In this document: in pieces, positions 16,184 to 24,558 of the stretch
How the letters are laid out: each line of letters starts with the position of its first letter
Numbering within the stretch: position 1 is the stretch's first letter
The notes under the pieces: model-generated
What the model was told of the DNA's origin: nothing
Database searches by the model: none
What the model saw: the letters and a program-made list of their open reading frames with translations, nothing else
Program-made: the position numbers and the translations under genes
DNA from: Flavobacteriales bacterium
GTDB lineage: Bacteria > Bacteroidota > Bacteroidia > NS11-12g > UBA955
Assembly: GCA_947496375.1 (NCBI GenBank)
Contig: CANMCY010000014.1
Coordinates: 1 to 63,961, forward strand
Direction: 5' to 3'
Length of the DNA: 63,961 nt

Positions 16184-17122
16184 TTAGTCAAATGAGCCGG
16201 CTGTATGGCAATCTTCGCAGTCATCGTGATGTTCTGTTTCGGTTTCTACCGTTGCATGCTGTATGTTAAGGTGCAGCCAGGCGTGTTTCAGTTCTTTTTT
16301 TAAATGATGCACTTCATCATAGCTTAATCCTTCTTTGATGAGTAGATGCGCGGTAAGGGCATTTCTTGTTGTGCTCATGGCCCAGATGTGCAGGTGGTGT
16401 ATGTCTTTTACCCCGTTAATTTTTAGTGCGGCTTCACGAATTTTCTCCGGATTGATATTCTGAGGCACGCCATCCAGAGAGAGACGCATACTGCTTTTGA
16501 GCAGGCCCCATGAGCCCACCACAATTACAACGCATATCATAAGGGAAATGATAGGGTCTATCTGACTGATTCCTGTCCAGCTGATGAGAAATCCACCCAT
16601 TACCACAGCGGCCGACACACCGGCATCGGCGGCCATGTGAAGAAAGGCCGCACGGTTATTGAGTTCTGTCCGCCTCATGAAAAGCAATGCAGTAGCCGTA
16701 TTGATAACAATTCCGATACCTGCAACCATGCTGATACTCTGCCAGTGCGGGTTTTCAGGACTGAAAAGGCGTGTGCACGCTTCGTAGCCGATAGATCCTA
16801 CAGCCACCAATAGCAGAATGGCGTTGGCCAGCGATGCCAGGATGGTGCCTTTGCTATATCCAAAGGTGTATTGTGAATTGGGTGATTTAGCAGCCATTTT
16901 GAAGGCGAGCAATGAAATTGCCAGACCTGCTACATCGCCGAGGTTGTGGCCTGCATCGGCCATCAGTGCGAGTGAATGAGACCAATAGCCATAAAGAAAC
17001 TCAATGACCACGAATGCCATGTTTAGCACAATGGCCAGGATAAATGCTTTGGTATTCATGCTGCCTTGGTAGGCGGCATGTGAGTGATTGTGCTCGTGGT
17101 GGTGATGCCCGTGGCTGTGCAT
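16184..17122 (-). CDS. Cation diffusion facilitator, CzcD/ZitB-type zinc exporter
   Basis: The 312-residue protein starts with a His-rich tail (HSHGHHHHEHNHSH) and has six membrane helices. The zinc site is visible as H59-x3-D63 in helix 2 (ADAGHNLGD) and H162-x3-D166 in helix 5 (LHMAADAG), the HD-HD pattern of Zn exporters. A cytoplasmic ferredoxin-like domain follows (VKDIHHLHIWAMS), and the end is rich in His, Asp and Cys (HHDDCEDCH). It exports Zn2+, perhaps Co2+ or Cd2+, in exchange for protons. It lies 10 bp after sucB and 3 bp before the GH20 gene, in one direction. Confidence 0.93.
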   Translation of the reverse strand: MHSHGHHHHEHNHSHAAYQGSMNTKAFILAIVLNMAFVVIEFLYGYWSHSLALMADAGHNLGDVAGLAISLLAFKMAAKSPNSQYTFGYSKGTILASLANAILLLVAVGSIGYEACTRLFSPENPHWQSISMVAGIGIVINTATALLFMRRTELNNRAAFLHMAADAGVSAAVVMGGFLISWTGISQIDPIISLMICVVIVVGSWGLLKSSMRLSLDGVPQNINPEKIREAALKINGVKDIHHLHIWAMSTTRNALTAHLLIKEGLSYDEVHHLKKELKHAWLHLNIQHATVETETEHHDDCEDCHTAGSFD

Positions 17123-17132
17123 CCTTCTTGTG

Positions 17133-18389
17133 TTACAGGCCCAGCACGTTTTCTTCGGGGCGTTTACCGTCCAGCAGCATTTCAGGGTTTTCCAGCAGGG
17201 TTTTTACGCGAACAAGGAAACTCACGCTTTCGCGGCCATCGATGATGCGGTGGTCGTAGCTAAGTGCCACATACATCATGGGTCTGATAACGATTTGACC
17301 ATTCTCAACTATAGGTCGTTCTACAATATTGTGCATGCCCAGAATTCCGCTTTGGGGCGGGTTAATAATGGGGGTGCTCAACATACTGCCAAAAACCCCA
17401 CCGTTGGTGATGGTGAAGGTTCCACCGGTCATTTCATCGATACTGAGCTTATTGTCGCGGGCTTTGGTGGCAAGGCGTTTTACTTCGGTTTCTATTTCTG
17501 CAAGACTCAGATTCTGTGCACTGCGAATGACCGGAACGACCAGTCCCTTGGGGGCGCTGACGGCAATGCTGATGTCGCAGTAATCATGATAAATAATTTC
17601 TTCACCTTCAATGCTGGCGTTCACTGCGGGCCAATCCTGGAGGGCAATGGTTACGGCACGGGTAAAGAAACTCATGAATCCCAATCCGATTCCGAATTTT
17701 TCTTCGAAAGTCTTTTTATACTTTGCCCTCAAATCCATGATGGGCTTCATGTTCACCTCGTTGAAAGTGGTGAGCATGGCAGTTTCATTTTTAGCAGCTA
17801 CCAATCGTTTGCTGACGGTTTTGCGCAGATTGCTCATCTTTTCGCGTCGCTCGCTGCGTCCCGTGGCGGGGCGGTTGCCTGTTTTGTTCACCCCTAGTTT
17901 TACGATGGCTTCCAGGGCATCCAGTTTGGTGATTTTGCCATTGCTGCCGCTTCCTGCTACGTTTTCGGGGGCAATGCCATATTCTGCCAGCAACTGGGCA
18001 GCAATCGGCGATATAAGGACATTTGAAGCTGCAGGAGTGTGGGTGACAGCGGGTTTGGCTTCTGCCTTGGGCTTTTCTTCAGCGATAGGGGCTTTGGGCT
18101 GCTCTGCGGCCGGCTTGGGTGCTGCGGCCTTGGCTTCGGCGGGTCTGGCAGCTTCGGTATTGATAACAGCGATAACGCTGCCTACGGGGATGGTATCACC
18201 TACATTGCCGATCAGTTTTTCGATCACGCCGGCTTTTTCGGCGTTTACCTCGAAGGTTGCTTTGTCGCTCTCAAATTCTGCAAGGGGTTGATCCATTTCC
18301 ACCCATTCACCTTCTTTTTTCAGCCAGTTGGCAATGGTTACTTCGCTAACCGATTCGCCGGGGGCCGGTACTTTGATTTCTAAAGCCAT
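17133..18389 (-). CDS. sucB: Dihydrolipoyllysine succinyltransferase, E2 of 2-oxoglutarate dehydrogenase
   Basis: The 418-residue protein has a lipoyl domain with the lipoylated K43 in ESDKATFEV, a long Ala/Pro/Lys linker (about 85-130), an E1/E3-binding domain ([23 protein letters not shown]), and a catalytic core ending in [11 protein letters not shown] with H380 and D384. The core features TTFNEVNM and GIKLGFMSFF-like sequence point to the succinyl rather than acetyl enzyme. I start it at 18,389 because a -7 box lies just upstream. E1 (sucA) and lpd are not in the window. It transfers succinyl groups to CoA in the TCA cycle. Confidence 0.9.
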   Translation of the reverse strand: MALEIKVPAPGESVSEVTIANWLKKEGEWVEMDQPLAEFESDKATFEVNAEKAGVIEKLIGNVGDTIPVGSVIAVINTEAARPAEAKAAAPKPAAEQPKAPIAEEKPKAEAKPAVTHTPAASNVLISPIAAQLLAEYGIAPENVAGSGSNGKITKLDALEAIVKLGVNKTGNRPATGRSERREKMSNLRKTVSKRLVAAKNETAMLTTFNEVNMKPIMDLRAKYKKTFEEKFGIGLGFMSFFTRAVTIALQDWPAVNASIEGEEIIYHDYCDISIAVSAPKGLVVPVIRSAQNLSLAEIETEVKRLATKARDNKLSIDEMTGGTFTITNGGVFGSMLSTPIINPPQSGILGMHNIVERPIVENGQIVIRPMMYVALSYDHRIIDGRESVSFLVRVKTLLENPEMLLDGKRPEENVLGL

Positions 18390-18397
18390 TGGTAGGG

Positions 18398-18405
18398 CAA
18401 AGTTA
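18398..18405 (-). promoter_or_regulatory. -7 promoter box TAACTTTG of sucB
   Basis: On the minus strand TAACTTTG lies 8 bp before the ATG at 18,389, giving a very short leader. It sits inside the longer open frame and so fixes the start. Confidence 0.6.
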
Positions 18406-18536
18406 CACATTTTTTGTTTGGGCGTAAATAAAGAATGGAACACAGTGCAAAGTGTGTAAAAAACAGGGCGTATGTTCTACCCTAGCCGCGGGTGGCCATT
18501 AGTGCCTGTGTTCATTGGCACTTTATTGTGGGATCT

Positions 18537-19001
18537 TTACCGGATTTTGTTTGTAAATACAATCGTATAGCCGGCAGGTAATTTGGGCATGATAACCCAG
18601 TTGGGACTGGTAAGTTCAGTGTTGCAGCCCCTGCATAGCTGTTGCTCTATAGCGTAGGTGTAGGTTTTTGTGCTGTCGTCAATCGTGAGTTTGCGGTGAA
18701 ACGCCACGTTACATCCATAGGTCTTGAGTTTGTAACCCACGAGCATGTGCTGTGTAAAATCAATGTTTTCCAGTTTCAGGGTGTCGCAGAACTTGAGGTA
18801 TTTTTGCTTAAAAGCGGTCCATTTACCGGCATCATCAATAACCACCTGGCTGTCTAAACTGGTATAAAGAAAGCAATCCCCAAAATCATAGGCCTTTACG
18901 ATGCTTCCGGATTCAGTGCTGGCCAGATTTCTGCATTCGCGGTTGCATTGTGTGAAAAAAGCCGGAATAAGCAACACTAATACCGTTATCCAAATACGCA
19001 T
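18537..19001 (-). CDS. Hypothetical lipoprotein
   Basis: From the ATG at 19,001 the product has 154 residues: a hydrophobic signal (MRIWITVLVLLIPAFFTQC) with a weak lipobox ending in Cys 19, then a soluble domain with several Cys (NRECRN, FGDCF, KFCDT, YGCNV, LCRGCN). The C-terminus is beta-rich (NWVIMPKLPAGYTIVF). The Cys pairs suggest disulfides in an oxidising compartment. No family recognised. A -7 box 6 bp upstream supports the ATG over the earlier TTG. Confidence 0.7.
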   Translation of the reverse strand: MRIWITVLVLLIPAFFTQCNRECRNLASTESGSIVKAYDFGDCFLYTSLDSQVVIDDAGKWTAFKQKYLKFCDTLKLENIDFTQHMLVGYKLKTYGCNVAFHRKLTIDDSTKTYTYAIEQQLCRGCNTELTSPNWVIMPKLPAGYTIVFTNKIR

Positions 19002-19007
19002 GATATG

Positions 19008-19015
19008 CAAATGTA
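19008..19015 (-). promoter_or_regulatory. -7 promoter box TACATTTG
   Basis: On the minus strand this lies 6 bp before the lipoprotein ATG at 19,001, matching TAnnTTTG. Confidence 0.55.
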
Positions 19016-19080
19016 GTCAAACAAGCATCAATAGGCACATTTTTTGCTCAGTGAATATTGATTATTTATAGGAAAACGGA

Positions 19081-20514
19081 ATGAAAAAACGTATTTACAT
19101 AACGATTGCTTTCTCGGTAGTAATGCCCTTATTGTGCGGCTTTGTGGGTGCCTGGCTTTACGTAAGTAAGACCGCCCCACAGGAATATTCTCAAATTCAA
19201 TCCCAGACCAGGGCCTACCGTAATGTCAATTTGGCAGAAATGCCCAATGGTTTTGTGAAAGCTTCTTCCATTAGTACACCCTCTGTGGTGTTTATCAAGA
19301 CGCAAAGCACGGTGCAAATGCAAAGCCCCTTTGGCTGGTTTTGGGATTTTGATCCGTTTGGCAGCCGCGGGGAAGCTACTTCCACCGGCAGTGGAGTCAT
19401 TGTGGGCAAGGATGGTTATATTGTAACCAACAACCATGTGATTGCTAATGCGAACAAGATTACCGTTGTGTTGAATAAACAAAAGCAGGAATATACTGCC
19501 AGGGTAGTGGGCACAGAGCCCGGCGCCGATCTTGCTTTGTTGAAAATAGAGGCAGACAATCTTCCGGCCATAGTAATGTCGAACAGCGACGATGTGCAGG
19601 TGGGAGACTGGGTGCTGGCAGTGGGTAATCCTTTTAATCTTACCAGCACCGTTACTGCAGGTATCGTAAGCGCGAAAGGTCGCAATATTAACATCGTACA
19701 AAACCAGTTTCCCATTGAGAGTTTCATTCAGACCGATGCCGCAATCAATCCCGGCAATTCCGGTGGAGCGCTTGTAAATACTGCCGGTCAGCTGGTGGGA
19801 ATCAATACAGCCATACAAAGTAATACGGGCAGTTATACGGGCTATGGTTTTGCCATTCCTGTGAATATTGTGAAGAAAATTGTGAAGGATTTGGTGGAAT
19901 TTGGCGTGGTGAAGCGTGCATTGCCCGGAATGGATATTGTTGATCTGACTGCAGCAAAAACTGCCGCGGCCAAACTTACTCAGGAGGCCGTAGAAGTGCG
20001 CGAAATACTGGAGGATGGTCCCGCGTGGAATGCCGGTATACGGAAAGGGGATATCATCCTGTCGGTGAACGGGTATGCCACTACTTCCAAGGCATTGTAC
20101 GACGAATACCTCTCGTACCTTAGACCCGGCGATGAAGCTCGTTTGGTGTTATGGAAAAATGGGGAGGAAAAAACCGTTTCCTTTAAACTCATAAGCAAAG
20201 AGGATAACAGGGCGCTTGCCCTTAAAGGAGCGGTAAACAGTAAGGTGCTGGGAGCAGATTTTCAGCCGTTGAGCGCCGGTGATCTGGCCAGGTACAAGGT
20301 TTCTTCGGGTGTTCGGCTGGTAAACATCGTGCAGGGCGGATACGTTTCTCGCATGGGCCTGAGGGATGGTTTTATCATATTGCAATTCAACGGACGTAGC
20401 TATTCAGAGGCAGAAGAGCTCATCAGTGTTATGGAAACCACCTCGGGACGCATCCGTATTGAAGGAATGGATCGCAACGGTAACCGCAGCAGTTACAGCT
20501 TTTATAGCAACTGA
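19081..20514 (+). CDS. DegP/HtrA-family periplasmic serine protease
   Basis: The 477-residue protein has one N-terminal membrane helix (about 5-27) that anchors or directs it to the periplasm. The trypsin-like domain carries the triad H119 (TNNHV), D150 (ADLALL) and S227 (GNSGG). Two PDZ domains follow: about 295-375 (GPAWNAGIRKGDIILSVNG) and about 385-475 (GGYVSRMGLRDGFIILQFNG). This domain order is that of DegP/DegQ. It degrades or refolds misfolded envelope proteins. It stands alone, 33 bp upstream of kdsA, which has its own promoter box. I leave the symbol blank because Bacteroidota paralogues are named inconsistently. Confidence 0.93.
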   Translation: MKKRIYITIAFSVVMPLLCGFVGAWLYVSKTAPQEYSQIQSQTRAYRNVNLAEMPNGFVKASSISTPSVVFIKTQSTVQMQSPFGWFWDFDPFGSRGEATSTGSGVIVGKDGYIVTNNHVIANANKITVVLNKQKQEYTARVVGTEPGADLALLKIEADNLPAIVMSNSDDVQVGDWVLAVGNPFNLTSTVTAGIVSAKGRNINIVQNQFPIESFIQTDAAINPGNSGGALVNTAGQLVGINTAIQSNTGSYTGYGFAIPVNIVKKIVKDLVEFGVVKRALPGMDIVDLTAAKTAAAKLTQEAVEVREILEDGPAWNAGIRKGDIILSVNGYATTSKALYDEYLSYLRPGDEARLVLWKNGEEKTVSFKLISKEDNRALALKGAVNSKVLGADFQPLSAGDLARYKVSSGVRLVNIVQGGYVSRMGLRDGFIILQFNGRSYSEAEELISVMETTSGRIRIEGMDRNGNRSSYSFYSN

Positions 20515-20535
20515 TGGGGTTTGGGACTAAGGGCG

Positions 20536-20543
20536 TAACTTTG
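20536..20543 (+). promoter_or_regulatory. -7 promoter box TAACTTTG of kdsA
   Basis: The box lies 4 bp before the ATG at 20,548, so the mRNA would be nearly leaderless. Confidence 0.55.
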
Positions 20544-20547
20544 TACC

Positions 20548-21363
20548 ATGCCAATACCCAGTATACCCGGTTTAAAACACACTGATTCAGGTAACTTTTT
20601 TCTAATGGCGGGTCCTTGCGCCATAGAGGGCCGTGAGATGGCTTTTCAGATTGCCGAAAAGCTGGTTTCTTTGTCTGATACCTACCAGATTCCGCTTGTT
20701 TTTAAGGGGTCATACCGCAAAGCCAATCGCTCCCGATTAGATTCATTCACGGGTATTGGTGATATTCCTGCCCTGGAAATACTGGCTGAGGTAGGTCGTA
20801 CTTATGGCATCCCTACCGTTACAGACATTCACGAGTCGCATGAGGCTGAAATTGCCGCCGCTTATGTGGATGTACTTCAAATACCTGCATTTCTGTTTCG
20901 GCAAACAGAATTACTGGTGGCGGCAGCTAAAACCGGAAAATACATCAACATTAAGAAAGGGCAATTTGCGGCTGCAGGTGCCATGAAACACGCACTAAAC
21001 AAGTGTGTAGACAGTGGCAACAGCCAAGTGATTTTTACAGACCGAGGCAATACCTTTGGCTACACTGATCTGGTAGTAGACTTTCGCAATATTCCTGAAA
21101 TGGCAGCCATGGGCGTTCCTGTGGTGATGGATGTTACACACAGTTTGCAGCAACCCAATCAGGAGAGCGGGGTTACCGGCGGTAAACCCCAGTTAATTGA
21201 AACCATTGCCAAGGCGGCTATTGCAGTTGGTGCAGATGGATTATTTATAGAAACGCATCCCAACCCGGCGGTAGCCAAAAGTGATGGTGCCAACATGCTT
21301 GCGCTGGACAACCTGGAACCTTTGCTGGAAAAACTGCTTAAGATTCGCAGGGCTATTTTGTAA
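20548..21363 (+). CDS. kdsA: 3-deoxy-D-manno-octulosonate 8-phosphate synthase
   Basis: The 271-residue TIM-barrel enzyme condenses phosphoenolpyruvate with arabinose 5-phosphate to make KDO8P, a lipopolysaccharide core precursor. Visible motifs are MAGPCAIEG, VFKGSYRKANRSR, TDIHE, IPAFLFRQTELL, NIKKGQF, TDRGNTFGY and DVTHSLQQPN. The Cys at 24 in AGPCAIE marks the metal-dependent class; the metal-independent E. coli type has Asn at that place. Length is as usual for the family. A strong bidirectional terminator follows. Confidence 0.95.
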   Translation: MPIPSIPGLKHTDSGNFFLMAGPCAIEGREMAFQIAEKLVSLSDTYQIPLVFKGSYRKANRSRLDSFTGIGDIPALEILAEVGRTYGIPTVTDIHESHEAEIAAAYVDVLQIPAFLFRQTELLVAAAKTGKYINIKKGQFAAAGAMKHALNKCVDSGNSQVIFTDRGNTFGYTDLVVDFRNIPEMAAMGVPVVMDVTHSLQQPNQESGVTGGKPQLIETIAKAAIAVGADGLFIETHPNPAVAKSDGANMLALDNLEPLLEKLLKIRRAIL

Positions 21364-21377
21364 AAGTATATTTCATT

Positions 21378-21406
21378 AAAAAAGGCCGCTTTAAGCGGCC
21401 TTTTTT
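21378..21406. terminator. Bidirectional terminator between kdsA and the PorE-like gene
   Basis: GGCCGCTT, one T, AAGCGGCC form an eight-pair stem with A-runs before and T-runs after, so it can end both convergent transcripts. Confidence 0.85.
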
Positions 21407-21408
21407 AA

Positions 21409-24102
21409 TTATTTGGTTGGCGTTTCCTTGGGTTTTTTGGGCGCCTTCTTAGGCAACAGTACCAGTTCAGTATCTGTTTTGTAAGATTCTGCCTTGAACG
21501 GCTTGAAGAAGCTCTTACCCAGGGTGGGCTGTTCTACTTTATCAGTAATGGTAAACTGGACTTTCTCTACGGTATAGGTTCCTATGGTGATTTTGGGAAC
21601 CTCAAACTTGTTGCTGGGAAGTTTTACATCCCCTGCTTTGATTTTTTCACCTTCCAGGAACATTCCCTTATTAATGATTTTGGATTTCATCCACTGTGCA
21701 GCAACCTCTGCAGGTACTGCCGTGAATTTACCCACCATATCAAATGCAAACTGTACACTTTCCATATCCTGCACCATGGCTGATACCATATTGCTGTTGC
21801 CTTGTTTGAATATGCGTACTTTCACCGCATTACTTTCGTCTATGGCAGGTTTGGCAGGAGTTGCCGGTTTGGCTTTTTCAGTTCCTGGACCATTGGTGTT
21901 GTTGCCATCGATTTTGGTATCCACTTTCACACGTGAAGACAGACCTTCGCGCGAGAAAAGTACAGTAGTACGACGGTTTTGCTGGTGCTGGAATTCGTCG
22001 CAGGGAACGTAATATTTACCCGCCTGAACTTTTATTTCCTGAGGGATGTAGTCCTGGTATTCCATTTTAATCACATTTCCTCTGTCGTCTTTGGTAATAA
22101 CCGCTTTACGTGTCTTTTTGCGTACTCCGGTTGAATCCACAAAGTCGTAGTAAGGCGTCATGCCGCTTACCTCTGATCCTTCGCATTTACAATCGTTGGT
22201 GAGTTTGGTTTCACCATACCCTTTTGCTGTGATGCGTTTTGGGTCAACCTTGTGCATGCGAACCAGGTAGGAAACAGCGCTGTCTGCACGACGTCCGGCC
22301 AGTCTTTCGTTATATTCTTTACTGGCACGACAGTCGGTGTGAGAACCGAGCTCTACATTAAGTTTTGGGTATTTGGCCAGTACGTTTCTTGCAAAAGTAT
22401 CCAATACACGCATGGCATCCGGACGAATACGGGCAGAATCCAGGTCGTAGAAAATAGGAAGCGTAATGATTTCGTCCAGGGGATTTTTCAAACAGAAATC
22501 CTGAATGAGTTCTGTTGAAAATTTAATGCCTTTGGTGGTACGCCCAACAGGGGCACCATCGAAGTAATATTCTTCCGGGTATTTGGCTTGCAGCGTGTAA
22601 TTATAATTGGCCTTCAGTGTTTGGAAATAACCACCCATGGCATCTGCTTTCAGCACAAACTTAGAGGAATCTTTGTCGTTGGTGATGTATACGGTAGCAT
22701 TGGGAAGCACTTTTTTGGTATTACAATCTGTCACAACCCCACGAATGGTGATCACCAGTGGCTTGATGTTGAAGTGGTAGATGTCGTCGTTGTTTTTGCG
22801 GTCACCGCGGTTACTGGTAAAATAACCCTCTTCAGAATTGTTATTGAGGAAAGTAATACCAAAATCATCACCACCGCTATTGAGAGGTTCGCGCAGGTTT
22901 TCTACTTCTTTCCAAACAGAAACCTCATCGGTTGGGATGGCAGTAAAGAGGTCAAGACCTCCCAGGCCGGGCAAACCGTCTGAAGACCAGTACAGCTGAT
23001 TGTTATGGTCATTGAGGTAAGGGAAATATTCATTACCGGAAGTGTTGATCATGGGGCCAAGATTAACAGGTTCACCCCAAGACTTGGAGCGCTTGCTGTA
23101 GCTAACCACCCAGATATCAAAACCACCAAAGCCACCGTTACGGTCGCTGGAGAAATACATTTTGGTTCCATCAGGTGAGAGGGCGGGGTGTCCATAACTG
23201 TGCGCGGTATCTGCTTTGCAGAAATCGAGCGGGTCGCCAATTTCCCAGTCCTGACCTACTTTTTTCATCTGATAAATGGCGCATTTTTCAGCTTTACCGT
23301 CAAATCCGCCGCACTGGGTCATATACATTGCGCTGTAGCGCGAATCGAAAGTGATACCACCTTCGTTGTATTTGGTGCTGGCCTTTTCAACAAACACCGG
23401 AGTACCCCATTTTTCTTTATTCTTTTTTCCTGTTTTTTCTACATACCATACATCACTCCAGAAATTCATGGTACCTGCATAAATACGTTTGCTTTTGCCT
23501 CCTTCACGATCGGAAGAGAAGAAAAGCAGGTTGTCTTTTTTGCTGGCAATCATAGGAGCCCAGTCATTTTCCTTGGTGTTTGCAGGTTTGAAATTTTCAA
23601 CCACAAAACGAGAGCTGTCCGGAGTCCAACGCAGTGCCAGTTCGGCACCGGCTTTTTTGTTTTCTGCGATGCTGTCACCTGGAACTTCCTGCAGGTATGC
23701 GGTGTAGGCCTGTGAAGCTTCGCGGTATTTTTCCATCTTCTTCAACATGTTGGCACGCATTAGCAGTGCCCGTGTGTTTTTGGGATCGGTTTTTAAAACC
23801 TTTTCATACAGTCGGTTTGCCTTTTCGTAGTTGTTGTTCAGGCGATACGCTTCTGCAGCAAAGAAAACGGCATCTTTTTTCTGAGTTTTATCTTTGGCCT
23901 TTTTGGAAACAGCTTCAAACATTTCGGCTGCCTGGCCATAATAGCCTTGCCCGTATAGCTTCATGGCTTCCTTATAGCTCGCGCCTCCGCATGCCGAAAG
24001 CGTAAGACTGATTGCTATGCCCATAGACAGAATCCAACTAAAAGTGGGGTGATTTGTCAGATTTGAAGGAGTTTGTACCTTGGTCTTTTCGAACCTCATC
24101 AT
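21409..24102 (-). CDS. PorE-like envelope lipoprotein (TPR, WD40-like propeller, CarboxypepD-like, OmpA) with extra C-terminal domain
   Basis: From the ATG at 24,102 the protein has 897 residues. In order: lipoprotein signal (ISLTLSAC), TPR repeats (about 45-145: YGQGYYGQAAEMFE, YEKANRLYEKVLKTDP), a PD40/WD40-like propeller (about 170-440; PALSPDGTKMYFSSDR is the clearest blade), a regulatory-like beta domain (about 450-540, IRGVVTDCNTKKVLPNATV), and an OmpA domain (about 560-700; HTDCRASKEYNERLAGRRA, QQNRRTTV) that binds peptidoglycan. This order is that of PorE, which anchors T9SS components to the cell wall in Porphyromonas. About 150 further residues follow the OmpA domain, including a beta-rich region resembling a retropepsin fold. 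Whether it is the PorE orthologue or a paralogue cannot be told. Confidence 0.8.
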   Translation of the reverse strand: MMRFEKTKVQTPSNLTNHPTFSWILSMGIAISLTLSACGGASYKEAMKLYGQGYYGQAAEMFEAVSKKAKDKTQKKDAVFFAAEAYRLNNNYEKANRLYEKVLKTDPKNTRALLMRANMLKKMEKYREASQAYTAYLQEVPGDSIAENKKAGAELALRWTPDSSRFVVENFKPANTKENDWAPMIASKKDNLLFFSSDREGGKSKRIYAGTMNFWSDVWYVEKTGKKNKEKWGTPVFVEKASTKYNEGGITFDSRYSAMYMTQCGGFDGKAEKCAIYQMKKVGQDWEIGDPLDFCKADTAHSYGHPALSPDGTKMYFSSDRNGGFGGFDIWVVSYSKRSKSWGEPVNLGPMINTSGNEYFPYLNDHNNQLYWSSDGLPGLGGLDLFTAIPTDEVSVWKEVENLREPLNSGGDDFGITFLNNNSEEGYFTSNRGDRKNNDDIYHFNIKPLVITIRGVVTDCNTKKVLPNATVYITNDKDSSKFVLKADAMGGYFQTLKANYNYTLQAKYPEEYYFDGAPVGRTTKGIKFSTELIQDFCLKNPLDEIITLPIFYDLDSARIRPDAMRVLDTFARNVLAKYPKLNVELGSHTDCRASKEYNERLAGRRADSAVSYLVRMHKVDPKRITAKGYGETKLTNDCKCEGSEVSGMTPYYDFVDSTGVRKKTRKAVITKDDRGNVIKMEYQDYIPQEIKVQAGKYYVPCDEFQHQQNRRTTVLFSREGLSSRVKVDTKIDGNNTNGPGTEKAKPATPAKPAIDESNAVKVRIFKQGNSNMVSAMVQDMESVQFAFDMVGKFTAVPAEVAAQWMKSKIINKGMFLEGEKIKAGDVKLPSNKFEVPKITIGTYTVEKVQFTITDKVEQPTLGKSFFKPFKAESYKTDTELVLLPKKAPKKPKETPTK

Positions 24103-24144
24103 GCTTTTTGTACTAAATAAAACGCTAAATAATGCAATATCTCT

Positions 24145-24152
24145 CAAACTTA
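24145..24152 (-). promoter_or_regulatory. -7 promoter box TAAGTTTG of the PorE-like gene
   Basis: On the minus strand it overlaps the first TTG of the longer frame, so transcription starts after that codon and the ATG at 24,102 is the likelier start (about 35-nt leader). Confidence 0.5.
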
Positions 24153-24207
24153 AAAAGAATTGAGCATAATTTAATGAAAAAATGTTGTTGAATCTTACCT
24201 GTGAAGA

Positions 24208-24528
24208 TTACATATGTTGAATTTTCAACCGCTTTACGATGGACTGTTCGCCGGTGCTGAATTTAACCAGATACATGCCATCGGGAATGGAAGCTGTATT
24301 GAAGATAAAGTTGTTCCCTTCACGTCGCCATTGTGCTCCTCCTACTTTTTCACCCAATAATGTGAAAATTTCAGGATGCTGCATGCCCGTTGCCTGTGTC
24401 CCCTCAATGCTAATGATGGCTTGCTGATTAGCCGGATTGGGTGTGATTCCCATTCGGATATCGCCCGCACTCGCAGCAAAAACTGCACTAAAGAGCAACG
24501 AGAATAAAATGGGTTTCAGGAACTTCAT
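24208..24528 (-). CDS. Miniature T9SS sorting-domain protein
   Basis: The 106-residue product is almost only a signal peptide (1-21, ending FAASAG) and a T9SS type A sorting domain (about 27-106). The domain shows the family's ITPNPANQQAIISI opening, a LGEKV turn, and the DGMYLVKFSTGEQSIVKRLKI ending in two parts: GMYLVKF and KRLKI. Such domains normally sit at the end of large cargo and are cleaved or linked to the surface by the T9SS. Here there is hardly any cargo. It lies just upstream of the PorE-like gene on the same strand, 105 bp before its ATG. Confidence 0.8.
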   Translation of the reverse strand: MKFLKPILFSLLFSAVFAASAGDIRMGITPNPANQQAIISIEGTQATGMQHPEIFTLLGEKVGGAQWRREGNNFIFNTASIPDGMYLVKFSTGEQSIVKRLKIQHM

Positions 24529-24558
24529 ATCTGTAAAGATACAAAGCTCATGCCATTT

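Noticed and set aside
17130-17897. A 255-codon frame opposite sucB
   Set aside because: It is the mirror of the catalytic core of sucB, which has all expected motifs.
18501-18522. Hairpin AGTGCC/GGCACT downstream of the lipoprotein gene
   Set aside because: Only six pairs with a 10-nt loop and no T-run on the minus strand, so it is too weak to call a terminator.
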